Shown here: positions 1 through 9,001 of the stretch, piece after piece
How positions within the stretch are numbered: position 1 is the stretch's first letter
Layout: each line of letters opens with the position of its first letter
Origin: Legionella sp. PC1000
Lineage (GTDB): Bacteria > Pseudomonadota > Gammaproteobacteria > Legionellales > Legionellaceae
Direction of reading: 5' to 3'
Length of the DNA stretch: 64,000 bases
NCBI RefSeq assembly: GCF_014109805.1
Contig: NZ_CP059400.1
Coordinates: 1,520,001-1,584,000 of the forward strand
Notes under the pieces: generated by a model
Told to the model about the DNA's origin: nothing
The model's database searches: none
Seen by the model: the letters and a program-made list of their open reading frames with translations, nothing else
Made by a program: the position numbers and the translations under genes

Positions 1-115
1 AGTTGGTGCTCCAGTAAGACTACCAGCACAAATCTCAGGCCAAGAAAATAATTTAGGGGCAGATGATACATCTTTCGAAATTGATGCTCCTAAACCTAAT
101 ACCCCAAATCCTTAA
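1..115 (+). CDS. C-terminal end of an unidentified protein (cut by window edge)
   Basis: An open frame enters from the left edge (first full codon at base 2) and stops with TAA at 113-115. The 37 visible residues are proline- and acid-rich and end in PKPNTPNP. No domain can be recognised from so little. The stop directly abuts the stop of the next gene on the opposite strand (116), so the two genes are convergent with no spacer and no separate terminator between them. The reading frame is open over the whole visible length, but only a longer sequence could identify it. Confidence 0.5.
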   Translation, partial: VGAPVRLPAQISGQENNLGADDTSFEIDAPKPNTPNP

Positions 116-790
116 TCATTGCATATTATTCTTATTTGGAGCAGATTTTAATTTCCTGCTATTTCTTAAATTGTGCAGCCATTGTTCTCTATGCTCATTT
201 CCCATATCGGCTTTCTTAGTCACATAGTGCAAAAGATAGATGCCTTGATCATCTTTGAGAAACATTTCCAGCTCATCTTGAACCTGATTTTGAGGTTTTT
301 CTATCCTCATTTCAAGTATTACCCTGTCTTCCGTATCTTCATGGTAATTCACAATAGGCTGGTACCCTAAAGATTTTACATTTTCAACCATGGTATTTGC
401 GAATTGTTTCAGAGTCATTTTTTTCTGCAATCCGGGGAAAAACTGACTTGTAACTAATTCATTCCAATCATTAATATTATCGCCTGCAGGAATGTATTCA
501 ATTGTTGTCCCAATTGAATTTTTATTTCCCCACGCCATTTGCCAAGGGCGATCATCAAATACAATGTTTAATTGTTCATAGTTCTTTATTTCAGGATCTA
601 CAGTCTGCGTATCAGTTTTTGTTGTATCACAATAAAGAACACCTTTATAGAGGTAGTACTGTATGCATTGAGTATCATTTTTTGGTGTTACTTTAACTAA
701 ATTGTCTAAAGAAAAGGAAGCTGCTGATGCGATTGAGCTCATACTAACGAAAGTCCAAAGAAATAGAATCAGTCTGCTGATTTGCTGCAT
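116..790 (-). CDS. Secreted hypothetical protein with signal peptide
   Basis: A 224-residue protein I do not recognise. Residues 1-24 look like a Sec signal peptide: basic start, hydrophobic core LILFLWTFV, then an Ala-rich cleavage site ending ASAA. The mature part is mixed alpha/beta in character, has only two early cysteines (about 42 and 54, possible disulfide) and a basic tail. It has no transmembrane segment after the signal, so a periplasmic or exported location is likely. It is a lone minus-strand gene, convergent with the partial gene at the window edge and preceded by a 645-bp repeat-rich gap. Function unknown. Confidence 0.7.
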   Translation of the reverse strand: MQQISRLILFLWTFVSMSSIASAASFSLDNLVKVTPKNDTQCIQYYLYKGVLYCDTTKTDTQTVDPEIKNYEQLNIVFDDRPWQMAWGNKNSIGTTIEYIPAGDNINDWNELVTSQFFPGLQKKMTLKQFANTMVENVKSLGYQPIVNYHEDTEDRVILEMRIEKPQNQVQDELEMFLKDDQGIYLLHYVTKKADMGNEHREQWLHNLRNSRKLKSAPNKNNMQ

Positions 791-876
791 GATGGATCTT
801 TTTTAGGGGGCGTTTATAAAGAATAGCTTATAAATATGAAATAGTTAAAATGAAAATGGTACAGAGTAAACTGTTC

Positions 877-988
877 CTACGTACCCGCTTTATGCGCGGT
901 ATCCATGAGATTTTGCTTTGGCAGCAGCACTCAAAAGTATAGAAAAGTATCGTTCTGGATACTGCGCATAAAGCGCAGTACGTAGGCG
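877..988. repeat. Palindromic intergenic element, family B, copy 1
   Basis: The element begins CTACGTACCCGC and ends with the inverse GCAGTACGTAGGCG, and each arm holds its own small palindrome around TTTATGCGC. The central spacer runs from GGTATCCATGAG to GTTCTGGATAC. It is almost identical to the copy at 1132-1247, which indicates recent duplication. The arms could fold into a long hairpin with two side stems. Confidence 0.8.
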
Positions 989-1066
989 AAAAATAGTGAA
1001 GGTTTCTTCTGCAGCGTAATATGTTCAGTATAAGAGTTCGGAATATTTGCTCCTATTCTTAGATAA

Positions 1067-1140
1067 CTCCCTGCGTATTTTATATAACTCACTATGTATT
1101 TATATAATTCCCTACGTATTTTATATAATTCCCTACGTAC
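1067..1140. repeat. Three and a half tandem copies of a 21-bp AT-rich unit
   Basis: The unit is close to TTCCCTACGTATTTTATATAA. It occurs at 21, 20 and 21 bases and then breaks off as TTCCCTACGTAC, where it runs directly into the second palindromic element. The shared CTACGTA suggests that the tandem array grew from the end of that element. Confidence 0.75.
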
Positions 1141-1247
1141 CGCGCTTTATGCGCGGTATCCATGAGATTTTGCCTTGGCAACAGCACTCAAAAAGTATAG
1201 AAAAGTATCGTTCTGGATACTGCGCATAAAGCGCAGTACGTAGGCGA
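1132..1247. repeat. Palindromic intergenic element, family B, copy 2
   Basis: Same architecture and nearly the same sequence as 877-988, with inverted ends CCTACGTAC / GTACGTAGG and the same central spacer including GTATAGAAAAGTATCG. Confidence 0.8.
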
Positions 1248-1282
1248 AAAAATAGAAGGTTTCTGGTTAAATTTTGTGAGGA

Positions 1283-1384
1283 CCTCCCAGGCTTTATGCG
1301 CAGTACCCGGGATCTTGCATTAGAAGAGCTCAGTGGTATCTTAAACTATCGTTCTCGATACCGCACATAAAGCGCGGTACGTGG
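1283..1384. repeat. Palindromic intergenic element, family B, diverged copy 3
   Basis: Retains the GCTTTATGCGC / GCACATAAAGCGC arms and the CTATCGTTCTCGATAC core, but the spacer differs from copies 1 and 2. It lies immediately downstream of fabI and could act as a transcript 3' hairpin. Confidence 0.65.
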
Positions 1385-1435
1385 AGAAATTTAAATAAAA
1401 AAGTGACGATAGTCAGATTAACAGACTCCAGTGAG

Positions 1436-2227
1436 TTAAGTAAGTTCGCCCATAGTAGATACCGCATGGTAGCCAGCATCTACATGGACTACTTCACCAG
1501 TAATACCCGAAGCGAGATTAGAACATAGAAATGCCGCAGTATTACCGACTTCTTCAATAGTAACATTTCTATGGAGCGGGGTAATGTTGGCATAAGCACT
1601 TTGGATTTTACGGAAATCTTTAATTCCTGCAGCAGCAAGCGTTTTGATGGGACCTGCAGATATGGCATTAATACGGATACCTTTAGAGCCTAGGCTTGAT
1701 GCTAAATAACGTACAGAGGCCTCAAGGCTGGCTTTGGCAACGCCCATAACATTATAGTTGGGTACGGCTTTCTCAGCTCCGTAGTATGTTAACGTTAAAA
1801 GAGAACCTTCGGTACCTTCCATCATGGGTAAAGCAGCTTGTGCTAAACCGATTAGACTGTACGCACTGATGTCATGAGCGATTTTAAAACCTTCACGAGT
1901 ACAGGACTCTACGAAATCGCCACTGATTTGATCGGCTGGGGCATAAGCAACAGAATGGATTAAGATATCCAAATGATCCCAATGCGTGCGAAGATTAGAA
2001 AAAAGAGCATTGATTTCTTCATCATAGGCTACGTCGCAGGGAAAAGTCAGTGATGAATTGAATTCTGCTGCCATTGTTTCCACACGCTCTTTCAGCCGTT
2101 CATTTTGATAAGTAAATGCTAATTCAGCTCCTTGCTCATGAAATGCTTTGGCAATACCATAAGCAATCGATCTATTGCTGGCCAGACCAATAATGAGTGC
2201 CTTTTTACCTGCTAAAAATCCCACCAT
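1436..2227 (-). CDS. fabI: Enoyl-[acyl-carrier-protein] reductase (NADH)
   Basis: This enzyme catalyses the last reduction of each fatty-acid elongation cycle, trans-2-enoyl-ACP to acyl-ACP, in the cytosol. At 263 residues it matches the usual FabI length. The N-terminal nucleotide-binding segment ([13 protein letters not shown], about 14-26) and the catalytic Tyr-x6-Lys arrangement in [13 protein letters not shown] identify FabI rather than a generic short-chain dehydrogenase. The start is fixed by a strong GAGGAGAG ribosome site just upstream. It lies 12 bases (counted from its start) after the udk stop on the same strand, so the two are probably co-transcribed. Confidence 0.95.
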   Translation of the reverse strand: MVGFLAGKKALIIGLASNRSIAYGIAKAFHEQGAELAFTYQNERLKERVETMAAEFNSSLTFPCDVAYDEEINALFSNLRTHWDHLDILIHSVAYAPADQISGDFVESCTREGFKIAHDISAYSLIGLAQAALPMMEGTEGSLLTLTYYGAEKAVPNYNVMGVAKASLEASVRYLASSLGSKGIRINAISAGPIKTLAAAGIKDFRKIQSAYANITPLHRNVTIEEVGNTAAFLCSNLASGITGEVVHVDAGYHAVSTMGELT

Positions 2228-2239
2228 TCTCTCCTCAAA

Positions 2240-2872
2240 TTAATTAGTGTGTGACGCTAACAATTCACGCATCTTGGCTTGAATCATTTCAATAGCAATC
2301 CTGTTTTCTCCTCCGCGAGGAACAATGATGTCAGCGTAGCGACTGGATGGTTCAATAAACTGCAAGTACATAGGACGTACTGTTGTTTCATATTGATGTA
2401 CTACCGATTCAAAAGTTCTATGCCGTTCAACCACATCTCTTTTTAAACGTCGGGTTAAACATACGTCTAAAGGAGTGGACATAAAAATTCGAATATCCAT
2501 TATTTCCCGTAATTCTTTATCGCTAAAGAGTAAAATGCCTTCAAGAATAATAATGGCATGTTGGCCAATTGTTCTGGTTTCAGGCAGGCGCATGTGTTTG
2601 GAGTGGGAATAAATTGGAATTTCGACAGGTCTTCCATCCCTTAATTGACGTAAATGTTCGCAAAGCAAAGAATGATCAAAAGAATCGGGGTGATCGTAGT
2701 TAATTTTTTCTCTTTCAGGGAAAGGCAAATGGCCATTATCTTTATAGTAAGCATCTTCAGAAATAACCACTACTTGTTCTGAGCCAAGCTCATTAACAAT
2801 GGTATTCGCTAAAAGACTTTTTCCTGATGCAGAAGGGCCAGAAATCCCAATAATTATCGCTTGCTTATTCAT
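2240..2872 (-). CDS. udk: Uridine kinase
   Basis: Phosphorylates uridine and cytidine to UMP and CMP in pyrimidine salvage. The P-loop GPSASGKS lies near the N-terminus, followed by the nucleoside-binding stretch around SEDAYYKDN and the YDHPDSFDH motif typical of uridine kinases. I take the ATG at 2872 as start (210 residues, close to the 213 of E. coli). A TTG nine codons upstream (2899) is in frame, but neither site has a strong ribosome site. fabI follows after 12 bases. Confidence 0.92.
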   Translation of the reverse strand: MNKQAIIIGISGPSASGKSLLANTIVNELGSEQVVVISEDAYYKDNGHLPFPEREKINYDHPDSFDHSLLCEHLRQLRDGRPVEIPIYSHSKHMRLPETRTIGQHAIIILEGILLFSDKELREIMDIRIFMSTPLDVCLTRRLKRDVVERHRTFESVVHQYETTVRPMYLQFIEPSSRYADIIVPRGGENRIAIEMIQAKMRELLASHTN

Positions 2873-3186
2873 GATGATATCGTTAGAAATTTCGTGCAAA
2901 TACTAAAGCTTTTTTGTGTTAAATTCAATCTTTATATTAGGCTTTACATGCAAAACCACTGGTTTTTAGAGTAATAAAACACACTCATTTCTTTTAATAT
3001 AAGTTTAGCTGATCTGATAGGCAAACAATGGTTATATTCTATATTATTTCCATAAAGCGGAATCTCATACACTTCGTTGAAAGATCAATCCAGCTCTAGT
3101 CTGATATCCCGCCGACAAGCCACGGGACATAGACGAGCTGTGCTCAAGAGACAAGTCAGATTAAATGTCTCTCGATAAAGGCATTT
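2873..3186. other. Intergenic region with a decayed repeat
   Basis: 314 bases between udk and the phosphatase gene upstream. The segment 3102-3130 (GATATCCCGCCGACAAGCC and following) closely matches the inverse of one arm of the family-B elements at 14771 and 19055, so it is probably a relic half-copy. A short hairpin GAGACA/TGTCTC follows near 3150. The udk promoter must lie here but I cannot place it. Confidence 0.5.
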
Positions 3187-4806
3187 TTAATTAAAAGCCT
3201 GTACTACTTCTTGCAAAGGTTGACCCACAGCCGCAGATGGATTTTTTATCATAAGAACAGCGGATAAAGTGGGGGCAATATCTGGAGTGTAAGTCGGTCG
3301 AAAAATGCGTTGTGCTTTAAAATCCGGGTGGACGAAAAGAAGAGGGACATAACTGTCATATTGCCAAGGACTTCCATGGGCAACGCGATCGATACTTTTA
3401 TTACCATAGGATTGATTGGGGGGTTGAATCAGATAAATATCCCCAGACCGATCCGGATAATACATTTTGTCGACCTTAGCACTAAGCCAGTCTTTTTCTA
3501 TATCAGTAATGGGTAATGCATACGCTTTGAATATTCCGGGTTGCCGGGTTAAAACATGGGCAAGATAATTCTTTACTTCATTAAGTTTCAACTTATGCTG
3601 ATTTATGACTTGATGATTGAGATAGATGTAAGGCGGTGTAATCGACATTAGAGTTTGCTCTGGAAGTGCATATTGTTCCTTTAATACAGTACGAATGTAG
3701 TGCTCCATTTTAAGGATATCAATGGGATTAATTTCATTCATATGATGCGCCTTGAGATAGGTTGGCCCATCATTTACGCCATGATCTGCAGTAAGAACAA
3801 TAAGGGTATTTTTTAGACCCACTTGTTTATCAATGACTGTAAAAAGATGTGCTAAAGTTTTATCCAATTCCAATAAATTGTCTTCGGACTCAAGACTATT
3901 AGGACCAAATTGATGGCCTATCGCATCAACTCCCGAGAAACTTATACCCAAATAATCGGTTTTACCGGCAGATTGTCCTAATCGTTCTTCGGTTAAAAGA
4001 TGTTCTGCGAAATCTGCAGTTAATTGGTCGGCCTTGGGAGTTCTAGACAAAGATTTAAAAAACTCAGGGCTTGGCGCTTGTGTTACATGGTGTGGAAAAC
4101 TTTGACCAAAAAGCTCATCTTCATGATGGAAAACAGGTGAATTGGCATTTTGATATTCTGCTTTGGCTCGGCCAAGTATCCAATCATAGTTTTGCGGCTG
4201 ATAGTTCTCGTTCCACTTCTTAACCCATTGAGGGTATTGCGTATAGTAATAAGTGCTGGTGATAAAACCACCATTGGTTGTATCAAACCAAAAAGCTTTG
4301 CCTGCATGACCTGCAAGAGTTATTGCTGAACGATCTTTTAAGGATACCCCATAGGCACGCCCTTTTTGGGAGAGAATGACTTCATCGCTTAAGGTTGAAG
4401 TATATAAGTTCTTAGGAGAACGTCCTGGAGTGATAATACGTGTATGAGGTGTATTTAATATATTGGTTTTTAAATCTTCCATGCAATAGACCAGTTGTTG
4501 GGATTTTCGGTCATACCACTCATTATTTACGATACCATGTAAGGCTGGAAAACTTCCTGTTGCTACAGTCGCATGCCCTGCGCACGTTGTTGTATTAGCA
4601 TGAAGATGATGGGTATTATGATAATCAATGGCATGACTTAATAAATAATTAAATCCTCCATGACCAAATTGCTGCTGATGCTGTTGGATTAAATCGCCGC
4701 GTAATTGATCAATGACCAGTTGAACAACCAATTTGGGTTGATTGATTTGCGCATAGGTATTTAGGCAGCTTAGAAAAAGAAAAATAAAGTAGATGTATTT
4801 TTTCAT
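3187..4806 (-). CDS. PafA-like periplasmic alkaline phosphatase
   Basis: A secreted phosphomonoesterase of the alkaline phosphatase / nucleotide pyrophosphatase superfamily. It has 539 residues with a signal peptide at 1-19. Metal and active-site motifs are in the expected order: VIDQLRGD (Asp33), HANTTTCAGH with likely nucleophile Thr74, SLKDRSAI (the Lys and Arg that bind the phosphate in PafA), SGVDAIGHQFGP, and LTADHG. These together favour a PafA-type monoesterase over a phosphodiesterase. It is probably periplasmic and could release phosphate from host or environmental esters. It stands alone on the minus strand. No Pho box was identified. Confidence 0.85.
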   Translation of the reverse strand: MKKYIYFIFLFLSCLNTYAQINQPKLVVQLVIDQLRGDLIQQHQQQFGHGGFNYLLSHAIDYHNTHHLHANTTTCAGHATVATGSFPALHGIVNNEWYDRKSQQLVYCMEDLKTNILNTPHTRIITPGRSPKNLYTSTLSDEVILSQKGRAYGVSLKDRSAITLAGHAGKAFWFDTTNGGFITSTYYYTQYPQWVKKWNENYQPQNYDWILGRAKAEYQNANSPVFHHEDELFGQSFPHHVTQAPSPEFFKSLSRTPKADQLTADFAEHLLTEERLGQSAGKTDYLGISFSGVDAIGHQFGPNSLESEDNLLELDKTLAHLFTVIDKQVGLKNTLIVLTADHGVNDGPTYLKAHHMNEINPIDILKMEHYIRTVLKEQYALPEQTLMSITPPYIYLNHQVINQHKLKLNEVKNYLAHVLTRQPGIFKAYALPITDIEKDWLSAKVDKMYYPDRSGDIYLIQPPNQSYGNKSIDRVAHGSPWQYDSYVPLLFVHPDFKAQRIFRPTYTPDIAPTLSAVLMIKNPSAAVGQPLQEVVQAFN

Positions 4807-5109
4807 AACTCATCCTGCAGGACAAAAGTGTAAATTAATCAACAGGGGAGTAAAAAGCAATCAAAATAGGTAAAATTTAAAGGTCTATCCCCAATTTCCT
4901 AAGTTTTTCCGTATTGCCTGAAACAGAAAAAAGGTATTCCATCAATCGAGGATATGCTTAGAAATATTACTGTATGTTATTGACTTTAAAGATTAAAAAT
5001 TAATTAAGCAGTAAAAAGAAAATGCATGACTGGCTTTATGAATTAGTTTAAACTTCCCGTTGGAGTAAATTTTACTAATCCCGATTCATGGAGTTTAAGG
5101 AGAGCAGAA
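4807..5109. other. Divergent promoter region, no gene seen
   Basis: 303 AT-rich bases between the divergently transcribed phosphatase and the hypothetical gene at 5110. I see no repeat, RNA gene or convincing operator in it. Confidence 0.6.
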
Positions 5110-5808
5110 ATGGGTTTTCAGTATGTTGACTATGATACATTATCGAAGTATATCAGGGAGAGTATAGCAACTGAATTAAAAAGTCATAAACTGGATGCAA
5201 AAAATTTACCAAAAGCATTAAGGACTCTTTCTATTAAACATCCTGATCGAGCAATCCAGTGTAGGTATTTACTTGCAGTACTTAATTGTCTTGATAAATC
5301 CGGTAACCCAGAAAAGACAAGGATACTCAATGCAGCCGCTTTTTATGTTCGTGAGCAAATTTTTGATAGTTATCAAGGAACTGTAACTGCATTTTTCCTA
5401 TCTCCTGAGAACAGTACTTTATATAATGCATTAACAACTTCACTCAATCTTACCCTGGAAAATTTCCCCGACTCCAAAGATTTGCTCGATATGTATGAAG
5501 CTCTAAGTAAATTTATGCATTCCCATGTATATATAGATTCAGATCCTAGTAAAGGGTACCTGGATTTAAGTAAACAGTCCTTCTCAAGTCAAAAAATTAA
5601 GAATTATAAGGTAGAAAAAGTGCTGAAGGACTTGGTTAAAAAAGTGGCAAATTTCACGTTGGAACAGATTGAACAGACTCAAGAAAAACAGTTGAAAGAC
5701 TCAGATAAAAAAGCAAAGAACCGCATAGGTCTATTTGCAGATAAAACGATTCCCTCAACCCCATCTGAGATTGATGTAGAGCAGGTAGTGATCAGTACAC
5801 CACCATAA
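5110..5808 (+). CDS. Hypothetical hydrophilic protein, possible secreted effector
   Basis: A 232-residue protein I do not recognise. The start is well supported by TTAAGGAGAGC upstream of ATG. The sequence is helical and soluble with no signal peptide or membrane segment. Residues about 170-210 are rich in Lys, Glu and Gln (probable coiled coil) and the tail TPSEIDVEQVVISTPP is acidic then Pro-rich. It is a single-gene unit, AT-rich, without neighbours of related function. That pattern is common for Dot/Icm substrates in Legionella, but it is circumstantial and no catalytic motif is visible. Confidence 0.65.
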   Translation: MGFQYVDYDTLSKYIRESIATELKSHKLDAKNLPKALRTLSIKHPDRAIQCRYLLAVLNCLDKSGNPEKTRILNAAAFYVREQIFDSYQGTVTAFFLSPENSTLYNALTTSLNLTLENFPDSKDLLDMYEALSKFMHSHVYIDSDPSKGYLDLSKQSFSSQKIKNYKVEKVLKDLVKKVANFTLEQIEQTQEKQLKDSDKKAKNRIGLFADKTIPSTPSEIDVEQVVISTPP

Positions 5809-5837
5809 TGAGGCTACGAAATTTTGTAGTCTGGATA

Positions 5838-5900
5838 CAGCAAAGCAGGATTTGGGTTATTTGTTTCAAACATCCGAATTCTGCTTGCTGTGCCTAGGTC
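5838..5900. terminator. Convergent-gene hairpin
   Basis: Between the convergent genes ending at 5808 and 5904, ACAGCAAAGCAGGATT pairs imperfectly with AATTCTGCTTGCTGT. No clean U-tract follows on either strand, so termination is plausible but not certain. Confidence 0.35.
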
Positions 5901-5903
5901 ACA

Positions 5904-6260
5904 TTATAATTGGAGTTCGGATGTTTTCTGCTGCTCTATAGGGTAACCCGACATTGCCCAATCGATAATACCACCATCAACCGAATAAACTTCTTGATAC
6001 CCTAAATCCATTAAGGATTGTGCAGCAAACAAAGATCGCACTCCACCTTTGCAATGCAAATAAATGGGTTGATCTTTATTGGGGATTGTCGCTGCAATCG
6101 ACGATGCAATGATGTCTTTAGGAATGTGGAGTGCTCCAGATATATGAAACTCTTGCCACTCTTCCAATTCACGGACGTCAATTAAACAAAGATTGGGATT
6201 ATTCGCCATCATTTCTTTTAGTTGATGCACATCGATGGTTTTAATATTAGGTTTGGTCAT
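5904..6260 (-). CDS. Rhodanese-like domain protein
   Basis: A single-domain sulfurtransferase-type protein (118 residues). The fold signature is clear: LIDVRELEEWQEFHISGA near 27-43, the active-site loop HCKGGVRS with Cys70, and the C-terminal VDGGIIDW. The six-residue active loop is typical of thiosulfate or persulfide carriers. No signal peptide, so it is cytosolic. Its start overlaps the end of the upstream membrane protein gene by 14 bases, which implies translational coupling and suggests that the two work together. The actual sulfur donor and acceptor are unknown. Confidence 0.85.
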   Translation of the reverse strand: MTKPNIKTIDVHQLKEMMANNPNLCLIDVRELEEWQEFHISGALHIPKDIIASSIAATIPNKDQPIYLHCKGGVRSLFAAQSLMDLGYQEVYSVDGGIIDWAMSGYPIEQQKTSELQL

Positions 6261-6528
6261 AGCGAACCTCTCTTATAGTCGGTCTTGTAAGTGTGGAGTG
6301 ATGCAGCAACCAATAAATTGTTGCCGTGATCACACCACCTATTAACGTTGCAAATGCCCAGGTCGCTGCAGAAACCAAAACTGGTTTTTGGCCCATTCGA
6401 TTCATGTTTCCAGCATCATGGGCGACAGCGCCAGCAAAAATCAAATGTAAAATACCATTGATGAGCATCATGATATATAAAAAAGTTTGTATTTGCGTGG
6501 AAAATTGTTGCACTAGCTCGTTGATCAT
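6247..6528 (-). CDS. Small two-helix membrane protein
   Basis: A 93-residue protein with two predicted membrane helices, about residues 15-37 (FLYIMMLINGILHLIFAGAV) and 50-74. The connecting loop AHDAGNMNRMGQKP carries His, Asp and Asn. I do not recognise the family. It overlaps the rhodanese gene by 14 bases and precedes it in the transcript, so a role in membrane-associated sulfur or redox handling is possible but only inferred from position. Confidence 0.7.
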   Translation of the reverse strand: MINELVQQFSTQIQTFLYIMMLINGILHLIFAGAVAHDAGNMNRMGQKPVLVSAATWAFATLIGGVITATIYWLLHHSTLTRPTIREVRYDQT

Positions 6529-6755
6529 GAATAAGATTCCTTTAGTTTGTTAATGGACTTCTTCGAAAACTCGAATCAATGTTTGTTGGACATTTAAGTC
6601 GAACAAAACTTATTCCGTTAGCAATATCATGCAATTAAAAGATTATATTGAGCACAAAAATCTAACTTGCTATATAATAACAGAAAATCAATAAGATCTT
6701 TTATTTCTGTGTTAACCTCGGTAACATCATCGAAAAAAATAAAAAGAGAGTAATC

Positions 6756-8051
6756 ATGAATGTTCATGAAATCCCTGTTCCTCATTTGACTACAGCACAT
6801 TCTGGACCATTGTTTCATGTGGAAAAAATTGTTTTAAATCAAATAGCAGCAATTGAAGCTTGGTTTAGACACCAATGGAAAGAAACTCCTCCGCCATTAA
6901 CTTCATCAGTTGATTTGCGGCATGCTGGATTTAAACTGGCGCCTGTAGATACTAATCTATTTCCAGCTGGTTTTAATAATTTGAACCCTGAGTTTCTTCC
7001 ATTATGTATTCAAGCAGCACAATCAGTATTAATCGATTATGTTCCTGATTGCACCAGAATTTTACTGATTCCTGAAAGTCATACCCGCAATAAGTTTTAT
7101 TTAAAAAGTCTTAATGTACTACGAACTATTTTTATAAGAGCTGGATTTGTAGTTCGTATCGGCAGTTTAGATCCTGAGCTTAAAGAACCTACAGAAGTCG
7201 TTCTTGACAGTGGAGAAGTGCTCTTGTTAGAGCCCATACAACGACAGGGAGATCGAGTAGGTCTGGCTAACTTTAACCCATGTTTTCTCATGCTGAATAA
7301 TGACCTATCCCAAGGCGTTCCTGAGATTTTGCAAGGAATACAGCAAAAAATAAGGCCTACAGCACAGTTAGGTTGGTTTTCGCGATTAAAATCAAATCAT
7401 TTTAATTTTTATGATGAGATTGCTACAGAATTTTCCGAGTTAGTAGGTATGGACTCCTGGTTAATCAATCCTTATTTTAGTGCCCTAGAGGGTTTGGATT
7501 TTATGGCTCAAGAGGGTATAGATAGGTTAGCAATCGAAGTAGAGAAAATTCTCACTTTAATGAACGATAAATATGCGACATATGGAATTAAAGAGAAGCC
7601 ATTTGTTGTTATTAAAGCAGATAATGGCACTTATGGCATGAGTGTGATGATGGTGCATGAGGCTGAAGAAGTTCGCCAATTAAATAGAAAACAACGCACT
7701 AAAATGTCAGCCAGTAAAGGCGGTCGTAAAGTAGACAGAGTCATTATCCAAGAGGGTGTATATACTTTTGAAACAATGCCAAACGGTGCTGTTGCCGAGC
7801 CTGTAGTTTATATGATTGGCCAATTTGTAGTCGGTGGATTTTATAGGGTCCATCAAGAGCGGGGTATTGATGAAAATCTGAATGCGCCAGGTATGCACTT
7901 TGAACCTTTAGCTTTTGCACAGGCGTGTAATATGCCTTGTGATGATTTAACTGAATTAGATGAATCCAATCGTTTTTATGTTTATGGGGTAATTGCTCGA
8001 TTGGCTGCACTTGCTGCAGCAAGGGAAGTTGCAGCTATTGGAGGTGAATAA
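6756..8051 (+). CDS. gshA: Glutamate-cysteine ligase, A. ferrooxidans-type family
   Basis: Makes gamma-glutamylcysteine, the first and rate-limiting step of glutathione synthesis. The 431-residue protein does not look like the enterobacterial GshA; it resembles the alternative proteobacterial family first defined in Acidithiobacillus ferrooxidans. Stretches such as SVDLRHAGFKLAPVDTNLFP and VIKADNGTYGMSVMMV are characteristic. ATG at 6756 follows AAAGAGAG. Its TAA overlaps the ATG of gshB by one base, so glutathione synthesis is encoded as a coupled two-gene operon. Confidence 0.9.
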   Translation: MNVHEIPVPHLTTAHSGPLFHVEKIVLNQIAAIEAWFRHQWKETPPPLTSSVDLRHAGFKLAPVDTNLFPAGFNNLNPEFLPLCIQAAQSVLIDYVPDCTRILLIPESHTRNKFYLKSLNVLRTIFIRAGFVVRIGSLDPELKEPTEVVLDSGEVLLLEPIQRQGDRVGLANFNPCFLMLNNDLSQGVPEILQGIQQKIRPTAQLGWFSRLKSNHFNFYDEIATEFSELVGMDSWLINPYFSALEGLDFMAQEGIDRLAIEVEKILTLMNDKYATYGIKEKPFVVIKADNGTYGMSVMMVHEAEEVRQLNRKQRTKMSASKGGRKVDRVIIQEGVYTFETMPNGAVAEPVVYMIGQFVVGGFYRVHQERGIDENLNAPGMHFEPLAFAQACNMPCDDLTELDESNRFYVYGVIARLAALAAAREVAAIGGE

Positions 8052-9001
8052 TGAAGCTTGCTGTACTGCTGGATCCGTTACACCAATTGAAACCCTATAA
8101 AGATACCACTCTGGCTATGATCAAGAGAGCACAAGAGCTGGGTTGGTCTTGTGTTGTTTTTACTCAAGAAGATTTATTCTGCAGGGAAGGGCGCGCTTTT
8201 GCACACGTTTATGATTTAAGCATAGGCGATGTGCAAAGTAAGGATTGGGCGACAATTAAAGGCTTATCTGAAAAACCCTTAGGCGAATTTGACGTCATTT
8301 TGATGCGTAAGGATCCTCCTTTTAATACAGAGTATATTTATACTACATATTTTCTGGAGCTCGCAGAACGTGAAGGAGTTCTTGTAGCGAATAAACCACA
8401 AAGTTTACGGGATGCAAATGAGAAATTTTTTACTTTAACTTTTCCTCAGTGTTGTCCAGCAACACTTGTTTCGCGAAATATGAAGCAATTAAAATCTTTT
8501 TGGGAAGAGCATAAACAAGTTATTTTTAAGCCTATGGAAGGAATGGGAGGAAATTCTGTATTTCTTGTTGAGGAACAAGGGAAAAATTTGGCGGTTATTT
8601 TAGAAGTTTTAACTAAAAATCAGACGCAAACCATTATTGCTCAAAAGTACATTCATGAAATAAAACAATTGGGTGATAAACGTATTTTATTAATTAACGG
8701 AGAACCTGTTCCTTATGCATTGGCACGTATTCCTGCGGAAGGGGACTTGCGAGGAAATTTGGCGGCAGGTGCGCGAGGTGAAGTGGTACCTATTACAGAA
8801 AGAGACCGATGGATTTGCGAGCAAATAGCGCCTACCCTTAAAGCTAAAGGTTTATATTTTGTTGGCATTGATGTGATTGGTGATTATTTAACAGAAATTA
8901 ATGTGACAAGCCCAACGTGTCTGCGAGAAATAGAAGCAGAAACACAACTCGATATCGCGGGTGATTTTTTACGTTGTCTTGAGAAGATATGCCGAGCCTA
9001 A
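8051..9001 (+). CDS. gshB: Glutathione synthetase
   Basis: Adds glycine to gamma-glutamylcysteine using ATP. At 316 residues it is one longer than the E. coli enzyme. The ATP-grasp fold is visible: FKPMEGMGGNSVF (lysine and glycine-rich ATP loop), QKYIHEIKQLGDKRILLING, and the C-terminal metal/substrate site EINVTSPTCLREIE. It starts on the last base of gshA, so it is translationally coupled to it. Confidence 0.95.
   Translation: MKLAVLLDPLHQLKPYKDTTLAMIKRAQELGWSCVVFTQEDLFCREGRAFAHVYDLSIGDVQSKDWATIKGLSEKPLGEFDVILMRKDPPFNTEYIYTTYFLELAEREGVLVANKPQSLRDANEKFFTLTFPQCCPATLVSRNMKQLKSFWEEHKQVIFKPMEGMGGNSVFLVEEQGKNLAVILEVLTKNQTQTIIAQKYIHEIKQLGDKRILLINGEPVPYALARIPAEGDLRGNLAAGARGEVVPITERDRWICEQIAPTLKAKGLYFVGIDVIGDYLTEINVTSPTCLREIEAETQLDIAGDFLRCLEKICRA

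Larger units (their letters stand above)
791..1435. other. Repeat-rich intergenic region
   Basis: 645 bases without a credible gene between the secreted protein gene and fabI. It contains three copies of a palindromic element (877-988, 1132-1247, 1283-1384) and a short tandem repeat (1067-1140), listed separately. A 60-codon plus-strand frame inside it is made of repeat sequence and is not credible as a gene. Confidence 0.8.

Noticed and set aside
1067..1140. Possible CRISPR-like array
   Set aside because: The units are contiguous tandem copies without unique spacers, and no cas genes are nearby.
1047..1229. 60-codon plus-strand frame near fabI
   Set aside because: It consists entirely of the 21-bp tandem array and a palindromic element, so the frame is an artefact of repeats.
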